DNA of 64,000 bases from Xenopus tropicalis. Taxonomy: Eukaryota; Chordata; Amphibia; Anura; Pipidae. This document shows positions 11,353 through 23,335 of the stretch, piece by piece (positions within the stretch are counted from its first letter, which is position 1; each line of letters opens with the position of its first letter). Both the position numbers and the translations under genes were made by a program. The notes below the pieces were generated by a model. It made no database searches. It saw nothing but the letters and a program-made list of their open reading frames with translations, and was not told the DNA's origin. The stretch spans positions 135,257,006-135,321,005 of the forward strand of contig NC_030681.2 of the NCBI RefSeq assembly GCF_000004195.4. The letters are read 5' to 3'.

Positions 11353-12870
11353 ACAAAAAAAAAAAAAAAATTTAGAAAAATGCCGTCATTTTGTCACCAT
11401 GAAAGTTGCTAAGTTCTTGGCCTGTGTGGTGCAAATATATCATGGAGTCATTGAAGTACGTTCCTGGGGAATGTTTGTTCCCAGCAAAAGCATGCACCAG
11501 CAGCGTATGAACGAGTACAGTACAGTGTCACTCCAGCCAAAGCTAGCACCATGAAGGGTGTCTAATAGCAAGGCTGGCATTAAGATAAGGGCAACTTGTA
11601 ATACCCCCATCATACCCACCTCTCCTGAGCAAGCTGATCTGCACCAGTACCTGCCAACCTCTATTAAATGGACTAGAAATTACAATTTTTGTGAATCTAT
11701 CAAATCTCTATTTGTCGCCAGTATTTTGTTATCAAACTGGGTATATAACATATCCAATAATCTCATCCTGACCATAATCCCACATTATAGTATTTAAATC
11801 AAAATGAGATAGAAAGAGGCAATGAGAAATCAGTGACATAGTGCCCTCTAGCGGCTCAGAATGTACTGAAGTTATTGAGCTAAATACTACAGTTGTGCCC
11901 TGTGTGTGTCACAGGAATGAATCCAAGATCTGATTTAACCAAAAATGACAGCCCAGTGTCAGTTATATATCTCAGAGGGTCCCTGTTTTGACCCTCCACC
12001 TGCTCTACTTTCTTGGCCAAACTTATGGGTACACCAGCAGACCTCATAAGCTGCATCAGTGGAGGAAGGACACTGCTTCACGCTAGGCCAAAAGTGATAT
12101 CACAATGCCATGAACAGTGTTGTGTATAATTTTCTACCTATACTTGCAGACAACACACTTGAAAACATTGGGTTTTGTTACACGGTGACAAACTGCTTTG
12201 CTAATAAGCAACTGTATGAGACATATCACACCCCCAGATATTACTACATTGACAGGTAGGGCTAATAAAGAATGAACACACAAGAAATAAAGAGTTTTTC
12301 TACGAGCATCCCAACTGCTGTGTGTAGTGCCCAAGCTTTTCTCTGTTGCAGTTATTACCCCAGCTAACATCAACCTTTCTTCATTCTTTTGCATTTTGGT
12401 TTTTTTTTTTTATCTTATGGTTATTTTGGCAAATTCCTGCTATTAAACACTAAAAGGAAGAAAGGAACAAAGGAATTTATTTACAGGCACCACTTACTTA
12501 TTTCAGAGAAACTTCAGATTACAATATAGCAAGTCAATAATCAATCAAACAGAACATATGCACTATTAGCCTACATTTTTAACCACGCATTAACACTTTC
12601 CTCACTTAGGGTCATGCCCAGGTGGTTATACCACCGCACATCTGACAAACATAACAATGCTAACAGGTTAAGGCACTGGCAACCCTCAGCAGCAACTTTA
12701 GATGCCTGTCACATAAGGGGAAGGCCAACTGGCCAAGCTTCTAAGCACAAATATAAGGTGGCAGGTTGTAACAGGAATATTATTAACAGCCGACCTAACT
12801 AGGTCTGTAGATAAACAACAATATGCATGTAGAATAAGGCTGGTTAGGTGCCTAGTGCCTAAGCTTCTTC
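11353..12870. other. Intergenic 3' of RNase H1-like copy B
   Basis: No exon, RNA gene or classified repeat recognised. Open frames at 11558-11797, 12134-12394 and 12614-12802 are short, without domains or splice context. Confidence 0.45.
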
Positions 12871-12873
12871 TCT

Positions 12874-15800
12874 TTATTTTCTGGAGCCTGCTTTAGCCAG
12901 TTGATCCGCCCTGTCATTGCCCACACTGCCAGAGTGTCCTGGGACATAGTTCTGTAATGAAACATAGAAAGGGTGCAGGTAAGAAAATCATTCCATCATT
13001 TTCAAGCAACATCAGGGAAACTATATCATAAATCTCGAAACTGGAGGTGCTAATTTCTTTTTATCAAAGGCCCATACACTCTTTTATCTCTTCTACTGTG
13101 TTTCTAATTCAAAAAGATGCATGGCCTATTTGTTACAAAGAGGTTTAAAGGGTTTGGGCTATCTGTGGATCAGCTGGTCTTCATTCATTTTTCTTAGTTT
13201 TTGATTTAGTTGCCTTTTTTACAGCATTATATATATATATATCTGGTCTGCGAGGCTATTATTCAACTTAATTCTATTATCCAATCCATCATTCTTTAAA
13301 TTCAAAACAAAAAATCTAAACAATAATCTTTATCTTTTTTTTTGCAGCTATTCATACCCATCTAATGTCCATGTTTTCACATGCTTTATCAAGCTTCTGG
13401 AAGTCCTGCTTGTTGATAACATCTCTACCATCAACGGTTTTCCAACCATTTTCCTTCCACTTTGGCACCCACTGTGTCATACCTGATCAGAGCAAAAAAT
13501 GTTCATGTTATAGGGGCTATTACTTATAAATATCGAATGGAGAGTCCCACAGGCATTTAATATTTACTGGAAATTCTTAAAACAATCAAATTGACCTTGC
13601 TCTTCATGTTGATATCAGTAACATCCAATCAATTCAGAACAAATTAATTTGACTTGTTCTAAATTGATATTTGGAAAATAAATGATGACCTTTAATTGAA
13701 ATCTTCTGTTTATGTAACTGCCCCATAGTGTTTAAGATGTTTTGAGTTCCATCACACAGGAATGCAGGAGTTAACGGAGATTTCATTTTCTATTGTAGGT
13801 TGTACTAAAGGGGGCACAATGAAGCACCAAATGCAAGCAACGTGCCGCCAGAAAACCCAAGAATTATTTTATCAAGCTTATAATCTGTTTCTTTTGTGGT
13901 TGGCTCACACGTCAGGCACTAAAACTTAAAGGGATACTGTCATGGCAAACATGTTTTTCTTCAAAACACATCAGTTGATAGAACTTCTCCAGCAGAATCT
14001 GCATTGAAATCTGTTTTTGAATTTTTTGAAATTTCACATGGAGCTAGCCATATTCCCAGGGTGCCACAGCCATGTGACTTGTGCTCTGATAAACTTCAGT
14101 AACACTTTACTGCTGCGCTGCAAGTTGGGAGTGATATCACCACCCTCCCAGCAGCCAATCAGCAGAACAATGGGAAGGGAGCAAGATGGCAGCTCCCACT
14201 AGGTATCAGAATAGCACTCAATAGTAAGAAATCCAAGTCCAGCTTGGGGCTCCTCCAGTTACATGGGAGTAGGAGAAACAATAGGTTACCTGAAAGCAGT
14301 TCTAATGTGTAGAGCTGGCTCAGCTCAGACTCAGGCACAATGCACTGAGATGGCACCTACACACCTATATTACAGCTAAAAAATACATTTGTTGGTTCAA
14401 TAATACAATTTTAAATGGTAGAGTGAATTATTTTCTATGTAAACTGTGTAATTTAGAAATAAAAATTACACCATAAAAATCATGACAGTATCTCAGTATC
14501 TCTGTAAATTTTAAATTACCTGACAAATCATGCACATAGATTTAAGTTGATTTCTAATTTTATGTGAACAAAAACAGAATTTAAATACACAAGTGCCAGT
14601 ATGAAAGCTTACCATTTATAGTGAACTTGCTGTCAGTATTTATTTGAAGACTGGTGATATTGTCATCCCTGGCTTGTTTCACCGCAGTGCGGGCAGCCTT
14701 GGTAAAGATGATCATTACAATTAATCAATTACAATTAAATGTGACTATCCATTGTGGAGGGGGGAGAGTTGGGAAAACAAAATACCTGACAAATTATTTC
14801 ATTAACAAATGTTTACCTCAATTTCAGCACGTTGGTTGGTTTGCCTTCCTTCAAGCTTAGCAGAAACATTTCTGTGAAAAAAGAACAAAATGTATATTAA
14901 CAAAGGTATCAGTGAATGCATGCTGAAGGGGGGGGGGGAAGGGAAGACCATTCTTAGCTGGCAAGACATCATAGCAGAGAGATTTTTTGAGAGATATTGA
15001 TATTTTAATTTTTTGTGGTTTTTTGGGGGGCTTTTTTTTTTAGCAGCTCTCCATTTTGACATTTTACCAGCTATATGGTTGCTATGGTCTTGTATAGCTT
15101 AGCAACCAGGCAGTGGTTTGAATGAGAGACAGGAATGTGAATAGGAGAGGGACGGAGTATAAATATAAGCGATAAAAAGTAACAATAAAATTGGAAGCTC
15201 CAAGAGCAAATGTTTCTTTGACTGCCAGGGTCAATGACCCGTTTTTGAAAGCTGCAAGATGTAGCAGAGAAAGGCAAATTAATTAAAAAAATATTCCTGC
15301 AAAGCTGCTAGGAATAGGATATTCTAAGATAGGATAGGATATTTTAAGATAATTCTATAAGTTATCTTAAAAGTGAACAACCCCTTTAATGTTGTTATTA
15401 ATCATTCAAATAAAACTATTGGGATACCCCCATGTATGGCAGTTTGGAAATCAAAATAACCATTTGGCATCAGGTGTAGCAAAAATATAACACCCCCTCA
15501 GAATTCCTTCAACCTTTTCCATTTATTCTCTCTTGGTGGTATGATCCACTAGATTCACTAACAGCTGACTAATATAATGCTGAAATGCAAGAGACAGGAT
15601 TCATGAAGGGCTAGCAAACATACCTTGAATCGCCAGGACCCCAATAAACCCCAATGCCGCCATTTGCACCATATTGACCATTCCTGGAGCAGCAGCCATC
15701 TGTGTACACCTGCGCTGAACGTCCTGTGGGAAACACCAGCACCATAAATCCACAGTTTAGGCCAGCAGAACCATATAAGCAAGCCAATGGTTTTACAGCA

Positions 15801-18800
15801 GGAAAATTGGTGACAACCACCAAACAGTAAAGCCCTGCAATAACCACAATGATCTATGGCCAGAAATGACTGCTGCTCATGTTCCAGCCATGTGTGTGGG
15901 GGGGGAGTACTGGAATTACTGCAGGGTACAAAAGGAACCATGTGCTAACAGTAAAGTTAAAGGAGAACTACACCAGCACCAGAACAGCTCAAGATCTAAC
16001 ACCAGGAGAATGTAAAGTTACAGTGATTCTGGCCCTGTCTTCAACTGTCATGCTGATAGGCAGCAATTGCTTGGAAGAAATAATTAAGAAGTGCAAGATG
16101 GCACCCAACAGCCCCACTGCTATTTCTGACAATGTTCCTACAGAAGGACTAAATTATATAAATGCAACTTTTCACAATTAAACCCCCAAAAGTTTGTGCA
16201 TTTTTATAATCAATGTATGTGTTAATCACATTTGCATTAAATTGCGGCAACATATCATGAAGAAACATGGTAAAATGCAATTGGGGAACCAAAGGTTGCC
16301 TTTTTTTGCAGAAATTCTGCACAAAAAAATTGTTTCCTAAGTGTAGCAAGATAAGACAAGGTTCAAAACACACCCTACGTCTCTTGTTGGGTGGTTCTGC
16401 GGCCACTAGATTTAACTTTGACTGCCGGAACCATATTCTGATGAATAAACACACTGATCAAAGCAATAAATGTGCAAATTCATTAAAATCAAATCAAAAT
16501 TAATATATGTACTTTAACTGAAATTAAAACCCCAGAACCCAAACATTCTGGATAACAGGTCCTATACATGTACTTGCAACTATATACATCATGAATAATC
16601 CCAGCTCCAGTGTCCCCTTAAAGGCCACCCAAACACAAATAAGCTTTTTATGTTATTATTATTTATATTATATTTCTTATTTATATGATTTGAAATTATA
16701 TACACAGTTTGCATACCAACCTTCCCTGCACACACAGACTCACCTGCAGAGGAATAAGGAGAGCTTGTCTCGTGGCTCCTTACATAGTTCCTTGCTTCGC
16801 TATGTGTTGGAAGTTTCTTAAAACTTGCATTGGGATAGCGATCCACTTGTTCTTTGCATTCCTCCCTAGAAGAAGTTTTGAAGGGGCTTATATAGGACCC
16901 ACGTACTTTATATAATATCTCTATATGTAATGTGGGATTTAGAGCAGCAACTAATTGCCCTGTCTGTCTTTGCCTTTACTGTGACACATTTTTAGCAATT
17001 CACTCCCAACACAAATATCTGCCATTAAGTGCTGTATCACCCTCCTCCCATCTAATAACATACTGCAGTGCTCTTCTATAAGATGATACTGTGTGCTCCG
17101 ACATCTCTGGGAAATGCTACATTTGGAAGTTAATTCAATACAAAGCACAGGGACTACCTGCAGCAGACTTGAGCCAGGCACAAGCAAAATTGGCAGAAGC
17201 TGCGCTTTGTAAGAGTTGTACTTAAAGGATTATTCTTTATCCCAGTTTTGTACCCAATTACACATATTTCAGCTATCTCCTATATAACCGCTCTTACCCA
17301 TCTCTCATTCAAACCTGTTTGCTAGGGTCATTGTAGAAGTTGAAATGAACAGGTTGAAGACACATGGAGCTACTTAGTAGCAGCTACGGTTACTAAAAGC
17401 CAGAAAATCCCCTGCCATAGATAACACTGAGAACGGCCTTTGCTTAACACACATAGAGACAACTACTAGTAAATGATCAGCATTGTCTATTTTAGTAGCC
17501 ATGACAAGTAGCTGCTACTAGTAGCTCTGTGTGTCTTCACCCGTAGGCTACCAAATCGGTCTAAAGGACCACCTTTATGTATGGCCACCTTTAGTCACCC
17601 GTGATAGATCTCTGCTACTGCGGGTGACTGAACACTCCAAAATACCTTTCCACCGGCAACAACAGAAGTCACAGATGGAAAGATGAAGTGATGAGTAGGG
17701 ACATTAGCCTTACGGTGAAGACACTCAAAGCTACTTGTCACGGCTACTAAAATAGACAATGCTAATAATTTACTGATAATTGTCTCTACGTGTGTTTTAG
17801 AAGTGATTCTCAGTATAATCTATGCCAGGGTATTTTCTGGAGTTAAATAGCCATGAAAAAGTAGCTACTAGTTGCTCAGTGTGTCTTCACCCTAAGGGCA
17901 GTGACACACGGGGAGATTAGTCGCCGTGCGACAAATCTTTGTTGTCGCGGGCCATAGAAGGCGCCTGACCAAAATTCTCCCTTCAGATCTGAATCGGCAG
18001 AAGGAGGTAGAAATCCTACTGTTTCTACCTCCTTACCTGCCGATTCAGCCCTGAATGGTGTGTGGTGGATCTTACGATGTTTCGTGCGACCGATGGTCGT
18101 ACGAAACATCGTCAGATCACCACGTGTATGGCCACCTTAAGGCTAAGGACCCAGGGGGTGGTTCAGTCCCCCGCGACAGACAGATCACTGCTATCGCAAG
18201 CGACTAAAGGTGCCCATACACTATAAGATCCGCTCGATTGGCGATGTCGCCAAGCGAGCGGATCTTCACCCGATATCCCCACCTACGGGTGGGCGATATC
18301 GGGTAGAAAGTAACTTAAAAAAAAATAATCCAATCGTTTGGCCCTGGGGCCAAACGATCGGATTACATTTGTGGTTATGGGGCAGTCGGTTCGGGGACTG
18401 CATCAACGAGCCGATGCGGTCCCCGATCCGACTGGATTTTCTAACCTGGCCGATCGAGATTTGGCCAATTTCAGGCCAGATATCGGTTCTGTTCTGCCCA
18501 TACAAGGGCCAATTAGCTGCCGAATCGGTCCAAGGGACAAACCGCTCCGAAATGGCTTCCCATCGGCAACAAAGGGAATCACTGGTGCAAAGCCCTTCTC
18601 ATCACTTTGGCATTCCCAAGTCACACAAAGTTTACTCCTGCAGATAACCAGCGTGAGTTTGGAAAACCGCAGCAATGCCAAGTGCTTTCCACCAGGGCTT
18701 TTCCTATTGTTACTGGTGGAAAGCCATTTTGGCACTCTCTGGGTCCTTAGCCCAAGATAGATATATATAATATATTAGGATGGTTGTGTTCATTAATGTT

Positions 18801-19371
18801 CAACTACACATTCACAACACCCTAGAAAATGGTTATTAGGTTTATATATATATGTCTTCAAAATATTGTTGTTCCTATAACATACTTCAGCATCTTTCCC
18901 GCTTTCACACGACGCCAGTGCCACACCCTGCCCCGCCCACTGCGCGTCTAGTTCCCGCGTACTTATTTGAGCCTAGTGCCTCCCTAGACCCGTTATTCCG
19001 AGGTTATGGCGCATTAACCCATATAAAGGCAGGTCAGCATATCCCCACCCTTATATAAAGTATAGAGCTCATATGTGCGCAATGATTAAGTAACCATTTA
19101 CCATCTTTAAGAAAGACGGGCTGAAAGTTGAATACGCAAACCAAAAGTTATGGGAGATGCGTTTCTGCGGCGGCTGACATTGCCCTGAAGTTGCCCTCAG
19201 GGCAGAGAGAGACTCCCAATCGCAATTAGTACTGCGCCAATGCCTAGTGTAAAGGCGGACACCGGAGTAAAAATACGCAGGAGGTGGGGCTCAGACACTC
19301 ATCACTGTAACATCTCCTTACCATGTATTGTAGACTCCGGCCTGGCGGCCTCTGCGCACCCCGTATGGCAT
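12874..19371 (-). CDS. RNase H1-like copy B (nuclear-type, 7 exons, 204 aa)
   Basis: Endonuclease predicted to cut RNA in RNA/DNA hybrids. Minus-strand exons, 5' to 3': 19371-19322, 16865-16744, 15723-15624, 14871-14817, 14697-14613, 13482-13358, 12951-12874. All have GT donors and AG acceptors, and the frame stays open for 615 bases. It starts [17 protein letters not shown], the hybrid-binding domain (W17; F32-K33-K34 match human F58-K59-K60). The RNase H fold keeps its acidic residues: D66 (YTDGCC), E107 (QTNQRAE), D131 (NTDSKF), D195 (NDRADQL), with H185 in PGHSG. Compared with copy A it lacks a mitochondrial leader (in-frame TAA just upstream) and the linker exon. Exon 2 joins the catalytic exon directly, and the phases match. 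AATAAA overlaps the stop codon. Divergence from copy A shows an old duplicate under apparent constraint; expression is untested. Confidence 0.85.
13926..14497 (+). mobile_element. TTAA-ended MITE in an intron of copy B
   Basis: The left end TTAAAGGGATACTGTCATG is mirrored by CATGACAGTATCTC near 14480. It lies in the intron between the two exons coding the middle of the RNase H fold (14613 and 13482). It has T2-type features: a TTAA target and a TTAAAGG start. Confidence 0.65.
15060..15390 (-). mobile_element. T2-type MITE, reverse orientation
   Basis: Ends AAAAGTGAACAACCCCTTTAA (about 15368-15388). It contains GCTTAGCAACCAGG and GGGTCAATGACCC, the reverse-orientation interior of the same family as 29870-30886. 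Located in an intron of copy B. Confidence 0.55.
17335..17900. mobile_element. MITE-like sequence with AGTAGCAGCTAC/GTAGCTGCTACTA inverted repeats
   Basis: GAAGACACATGGAGCTACTT and GTAGCTCTGTGTGTCTTCAC-type ends recur facing each other, and related sequence lies at 25881-26035. Several partial copies are juxtaposed here in intron 1 of copy B. Confidence 0.5.
17948..18770. mobile_element. Truncated and palindromic MITEs of the GTGTATGGCCACCTTTA family
   Basis: 17948-18138 is the right half of the family at 1395-1722 (GAAGGAGGTAGAAATCCTAC through CACGTGTATGGCCACCTTA). 18208-18770 begins AAAGGTGCCCATACACTATA and holds strong palindromes (GATCCGCTCG/CGAGCGGATC; GATATCCCCACC/GGGTGGGCGATATC; CGTTTGGCCC/GGGCCAAACG). 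Open frames on both strands are by-products. Confidence 0.55.
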
Positions 19372-19500
19372 TGCGTCAAATTAGCGATCCGACCAACTCA
19401 AAGGCGTATCTCACACTGAGAGAGAAGTGAAGTGCGCACTAGTTTAGGTGGGGCACAGCCTGGGTGGGGCCTATGGGATGGGCGGAGCTTAGGGGGTGCA
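18890..19500 (-). promoter_or_regulatory. CpG-rich promoter region of RNase H1-like copy B
   Basis: A GC-rich block around exon 1 of copy B, with GGGCGGAGC and GTGGGGC boxes on the plus strand. It resembles the region around copy C exon 1 (2000-2660) in order and sequence. No TATA or start site was assigned. Confidence 0.45.
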
Positions 19501-20339
19501 CTGCGCGCCACTTTAGTCATAAAAAACTGGTGCCAGGTTGTGACAAAACGTCCCTTATTAACCCTGCGCTCTGTATTATAATAGTGATCCTTATTCCAAT
19601 CACAGATATTACATGAGTTCACAGTAAAACTGCTTCATCTGACTGAAAAATGAGTTGCTGTACATGTACTACAGATAATTGTCCCCACATGTTATCTGTG
19701 CTGGGTCAGTGGCACATTGCCCATCCCTGCACTTTGTTACAATTTCCCATCAGATTGGGGCTCCAGGCAGCCTTGCTGACAGGAAAGTTAGTAGTCTAGA
19801 CTAGAGAGTGCTGGCAGGTCACTGGTTAGATAGAGGTGGCAACCCTATTAGGGGCATAGTGCCATGGAGTGGGCATATGGAGCAGCCAGGCCAAAATATT
19901 CCATCCCTAACCCCTTGGTACATGAAAAAGAAGTAGTAATTAACCTCCTATATGAGAGGACGGTCCCTGAAAGTGTTGTTACATTTAGCTGTACCCTACA
20001 CTGTGAGATTTTTTTTTTTTGCCTCCTCATAGAGGAACATGGGGGATCAGAGTTTATGTAAAAGCATCGGGCACATACTTTCAAGGCAAAATGATAAATA
20101 GCATGCAAAGACAATGTTATGATAGATGTAAAAAATGGTTTTATTTCTGCTGTCAGTTTCTCTTTAAGGGTAGGGTTAATGTAATTAACACCTAGTTGTC
20201 AGGTGACGGAAGTCCTGAGTCAAGTGTAAAGAAGTCTTTTAAAGTATGTAGATTGGGCACAGATCTCACAACCCCCTAGCAGTATCAGGGTATTATTAGC
20301 CATAATTATAACTTGCCATAAAACTTCTATCCCTGTTGC
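19501..20339. other. Intergenic between copies A and B
   Basis: Upstream flank of copy B; 19734-19775 matches 2895-2940 upstream of copy C. Around 20130-20175 there is a MITE-end-like TTTCTCTTTAAGGG. No gene seen. Confidence 0.45.
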
Positions 20340-21835
20340 CTGGATTCCATAAGAATGGGGGATGTAGGTGTACAGAGCCTCAGCGTCCATTGTGGCCTAC
20401 AATGTCAGGAAGAGGTAGGCTTTGGATGGGTTGAAAACCACTTGTCTGCAATAAACCCAGCTACATTCAAGACACCATGGACCTCTTTAATAAACTTGCG
20501 GCCTAAAATTAGTCTAAAAGACTTGAATCAGCAGATGAAATCTGCCCATGTATGGCCACCTTTAGGTTCTATACCCAATGGATCCATCTTAGCCACAATG
20601 GTTCTGTACACTAACATCCCCCATTCTAAAGGAATCAATTGTACTTACAACAACAGAGCTTACCTACTGAACCAATCCTACAAATTATGCACTTCACCCT
20701 GACACAAAATGCATTTCCAGTTGGACATCAAATAGGCTGTGCCGTGGGTAGTTGTTTTGCACCACAATATGCAAATCTATTTATGACCAAATTAGAGGAG
20801 GAATTTTTACATCCTGTACCATTTACTTCTGCTACATTGATGACATTAAGTTAATATGGATTGCAAGTGAAGAGGACCTCCTTTCCTTCCACAATAGATA
20901 CACACATTAATCACTCAAAAACAAAAATTAATTTCCTAGGCACCACTATCGAAACAAAGGGTAGTAACCTTGTCACCTTGAACTTACAGACCGATGCACA
21001 TACCAATATGTGAATGAAACTGGACAAACACTACACACGGGGATGTCCTCCTTCGAGTTACTGTACTAATGGGCAATTTTAAAACACAACAGGAGCAAAA
21101 GGAATGGGAATGTAAATTCATGCAGAAATTCAATCCCCTACACAGTGTCGGACTGGTCCACAGGGATACCAGGAAAACACCCGGTGGGCCCAGGAGCCCT
21201 CCTGCTTCTGGCCATTTGGCTCAATTTATGGTCATTACTATGAGAACAAAGCAACTAGATATATAGAATAGATTATTGTATGTAAAGATAAAAAAAAACT
21301 AGAAAAATATAGAGACTGAGTCTGAAGTGGATGAAAAATAGTTTGGAGAGTGGGCCCCTGGCATCCCAGTCCGACACTGCCCCTACAATGCGGCCTTAAC
21401 AGGGACAGAAGCTTTATGGCTAGATATGAATATGGCTAATAATACCCTGATACTGCTAGGGGCCTGTGAGATCTGCACCCAGTGGCCATACTCCAAAAGA
21501 CTTTCTTACACTTGACTCAAGTTTCTGTTTTTGGAATTCCATTTACTTCACACTTCAGTAACTTACCCTAATTTATATCAAGTCACTTTGATCCACATTA
21601 TCCTGTACCTTATCTGTTTGTCCCCCCCCCCCCCCCACACCGTTTATATGACTTTGTTAACACCTTCCACACAGATATTCCTTTTTTTCTGGTTATTTGA
21701 TCTATGAGCTGAATGTTGTATATATATCAGAGAGCACCACAGCTTCATTGTGCTTGAAAAAGGAACTAAAATGTTCTGAAAGCTTGCTATGATTATCTTA
21801 GTTAGGCAATAAAGGTATCACCTTTATACCACTTT
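20340..21835 (+). mobile_element. Decayed Penelope-like retroelement
   Basis: Broken reverse-transcriptase reading frames carry Penelope-like motifs. LYTNIPHSKGI is at about 20608-20640. A degenerate GTAMG-like block followed by FAPQYANLFM is at about 20740-20790. After a frame change, YIDDIKLIW with EEDLLSFHN follows at about 20833-20895. The 3' part has GAAAAAGGAACTAAAATG and a T-rich tail near 21750-21850. Frameshifts, stops and a nested hAT MITE (21143-21379) show it is dead. The GIY-YIG domain was not found. Confidence 0.65.
21143..21379. mobile_element. hAT-type MITE nested in the Penelope-like element
   Basis: Terminal inverted repeats CAGTGTCGGACTGG / CCCAGTCCGACACTG, flanked by an exact 8-bp duplication CCCCTACA (21135-21142 and 21380-21387). 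237 bp, no ORF. Confidence 0.88.
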
Positions 21836-21849
21836 TGTTATTTTTTTAT

Positions 21850-22941
21850 TGCAAAAGGGTTACCCTGTAAACTGCATCCCATGGAAACTCTGCTCTAGCT
21901 GTCTGCTCTTATTTTCTTCTCCTAACCTCCGCCCGAGCTAAGCTTAAGCATCACAGTGCTCAATCCAAACAGGACTTTTTTTTATAAAAGTAAGTTCTGC
22001 CTGTGTAAGCCTGCATTCTTGATTGGATGAACTTTACAGCACACGTGCTGTTTGCAGATATAAATGTCAGAGAGGGAAAATGGCCTCTGGGATGTGATGG
22101 TGCTGGCAAACGAAGGGGGATATATAAACTAAAATATATAACTAAAATCCTTATAACCTTATCACTAGATCTTGGCTGAGGGATGTTGATCAATATCTGT
22201 ACGGGAATGATTTTACTTTTTTTTTTTTAGTTCTTGTGTATACAGTGCCTAACGCAGGGACCTAAGTAGCCCAAAAGCTCACATTTTTTTAATCTACTTA
22301 GCCAATAAAAGGCAACACCAACTCAATACTTGTTGGTTTCATCTTATGTTTGTCTGGTCAGTAATAAGCAGAGCAACTTCTCAACAGGTTTATTTCACAC
22401 TTCATTTTTTTCTGTGAAAATAATCAGCATGTTACAAATGGCTCATATCTTGACAATGAAATGAATGTAAATTAAGGGTTGTGTTATCAATGGTTAGATG
22501 AAAATGTATTTTTTTTTTTTTTTTTAACAGGGGAAGAAAAAAAATACATATCAGTACCACCCATCTTTGCATAAATAAGGATTTTGTCTCCCTGTCATTG
22601 TATGACATTGGGGTGACATCTATCAGACTAAAGACAGGAAAAAAAAAATGTTTAGGGCAACAGTGTATGGGGCATTGGTGCTGCTGCACAAATTATGACA
22701 AACTAGAGTCCTGTCCCCACTGTAAGCTGCTGGACAAATCCCCTGCTATATAGCACATTCTGGGGCCTTAATGGCAGTACTACATGGGATGTGTATTTAT
22801 GCAATCATGTGGAAGTAGCCTGTTGATATTTGGGTTTTACACTAAAATAACCAGGGTGAATTGTGTGAATTTAGGGGTAAATGTTACAAGGGGGGGTTAT
22901 AGGAAGGAAGTTAAATGTAAATAAGCCCAGAGGGTACAGCA
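21850..22941. other. Intergenic, nothing recognised
   Basis: AT-rich sequence with poly-T runs (about 22508-22526). No exon or classified repeat is supported. Confidence 0.4.
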
Positions 22942-23080
22942 CAAGCCTGGACTGGCAATCTCTGCATTCTAGCCAATGCCAGAGAGGCAGCTGTAAGATG
23001 CCATAGGTGGGGGGGGGGGGGGTTTGGACCCCTGTGTACTTGAAATGCCAGGGCTTATTTCGAATCCAAGTCCAGGCCTA
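22942..23080. mobile_element. Small hAT-type MITE
   Basis: CAAGCCTGGACTGG on the left and AAGTCCAGGCCTA on the right are inverted. Flanks GTACAGCA and GTATAGCA form an 8-bp duplication with one mismatch. It includes a G run (23008-23021). Confidence 0.6.
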
Positions 23081-23171
23081 GTATAGCACATACAAGCAAT
23101 TCACGGCAACCACCACTCCAGGTTTGAAAGCTCTGCAGGCTGTAGAACTCGATTTTGCTTGAGTAAATTAG

Positions 23172-23177
23172 TTTATT
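23172..23177 (-). terminator. Polyadenylation signal of rnaseh1 copy A
   Basis: AATAAA on the minus strand, about 160 bases beyond the stop codon of copy A. It is the nearest canonical signal to the stop and the likely 3' end. Confidence 0.55.
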
Positions 23178-23335
23178 TCTTTAAATTAAATGTGACAATT
23201 TTACATAAAAATACAAATTTGTTTTTTGCATAAAAAAAAACAAAAAAAGTTTTCTAGGAAGCATAAAAGTCCATTGCTTATGTACATTATAAGTGCAAGT
23301 GGCGCAGCCTGAGCAGCAGTTAATGTATTCCAGTT

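Noticed and set aside
20355..20854. Host gene encoded by ORFs at 20355-20854
   Set aside because: The motifs (LYTNIPH, ANLFM, then YIDDI in another frame) are those of a Penelope-type reverse transcriptase, and the frame is broken.
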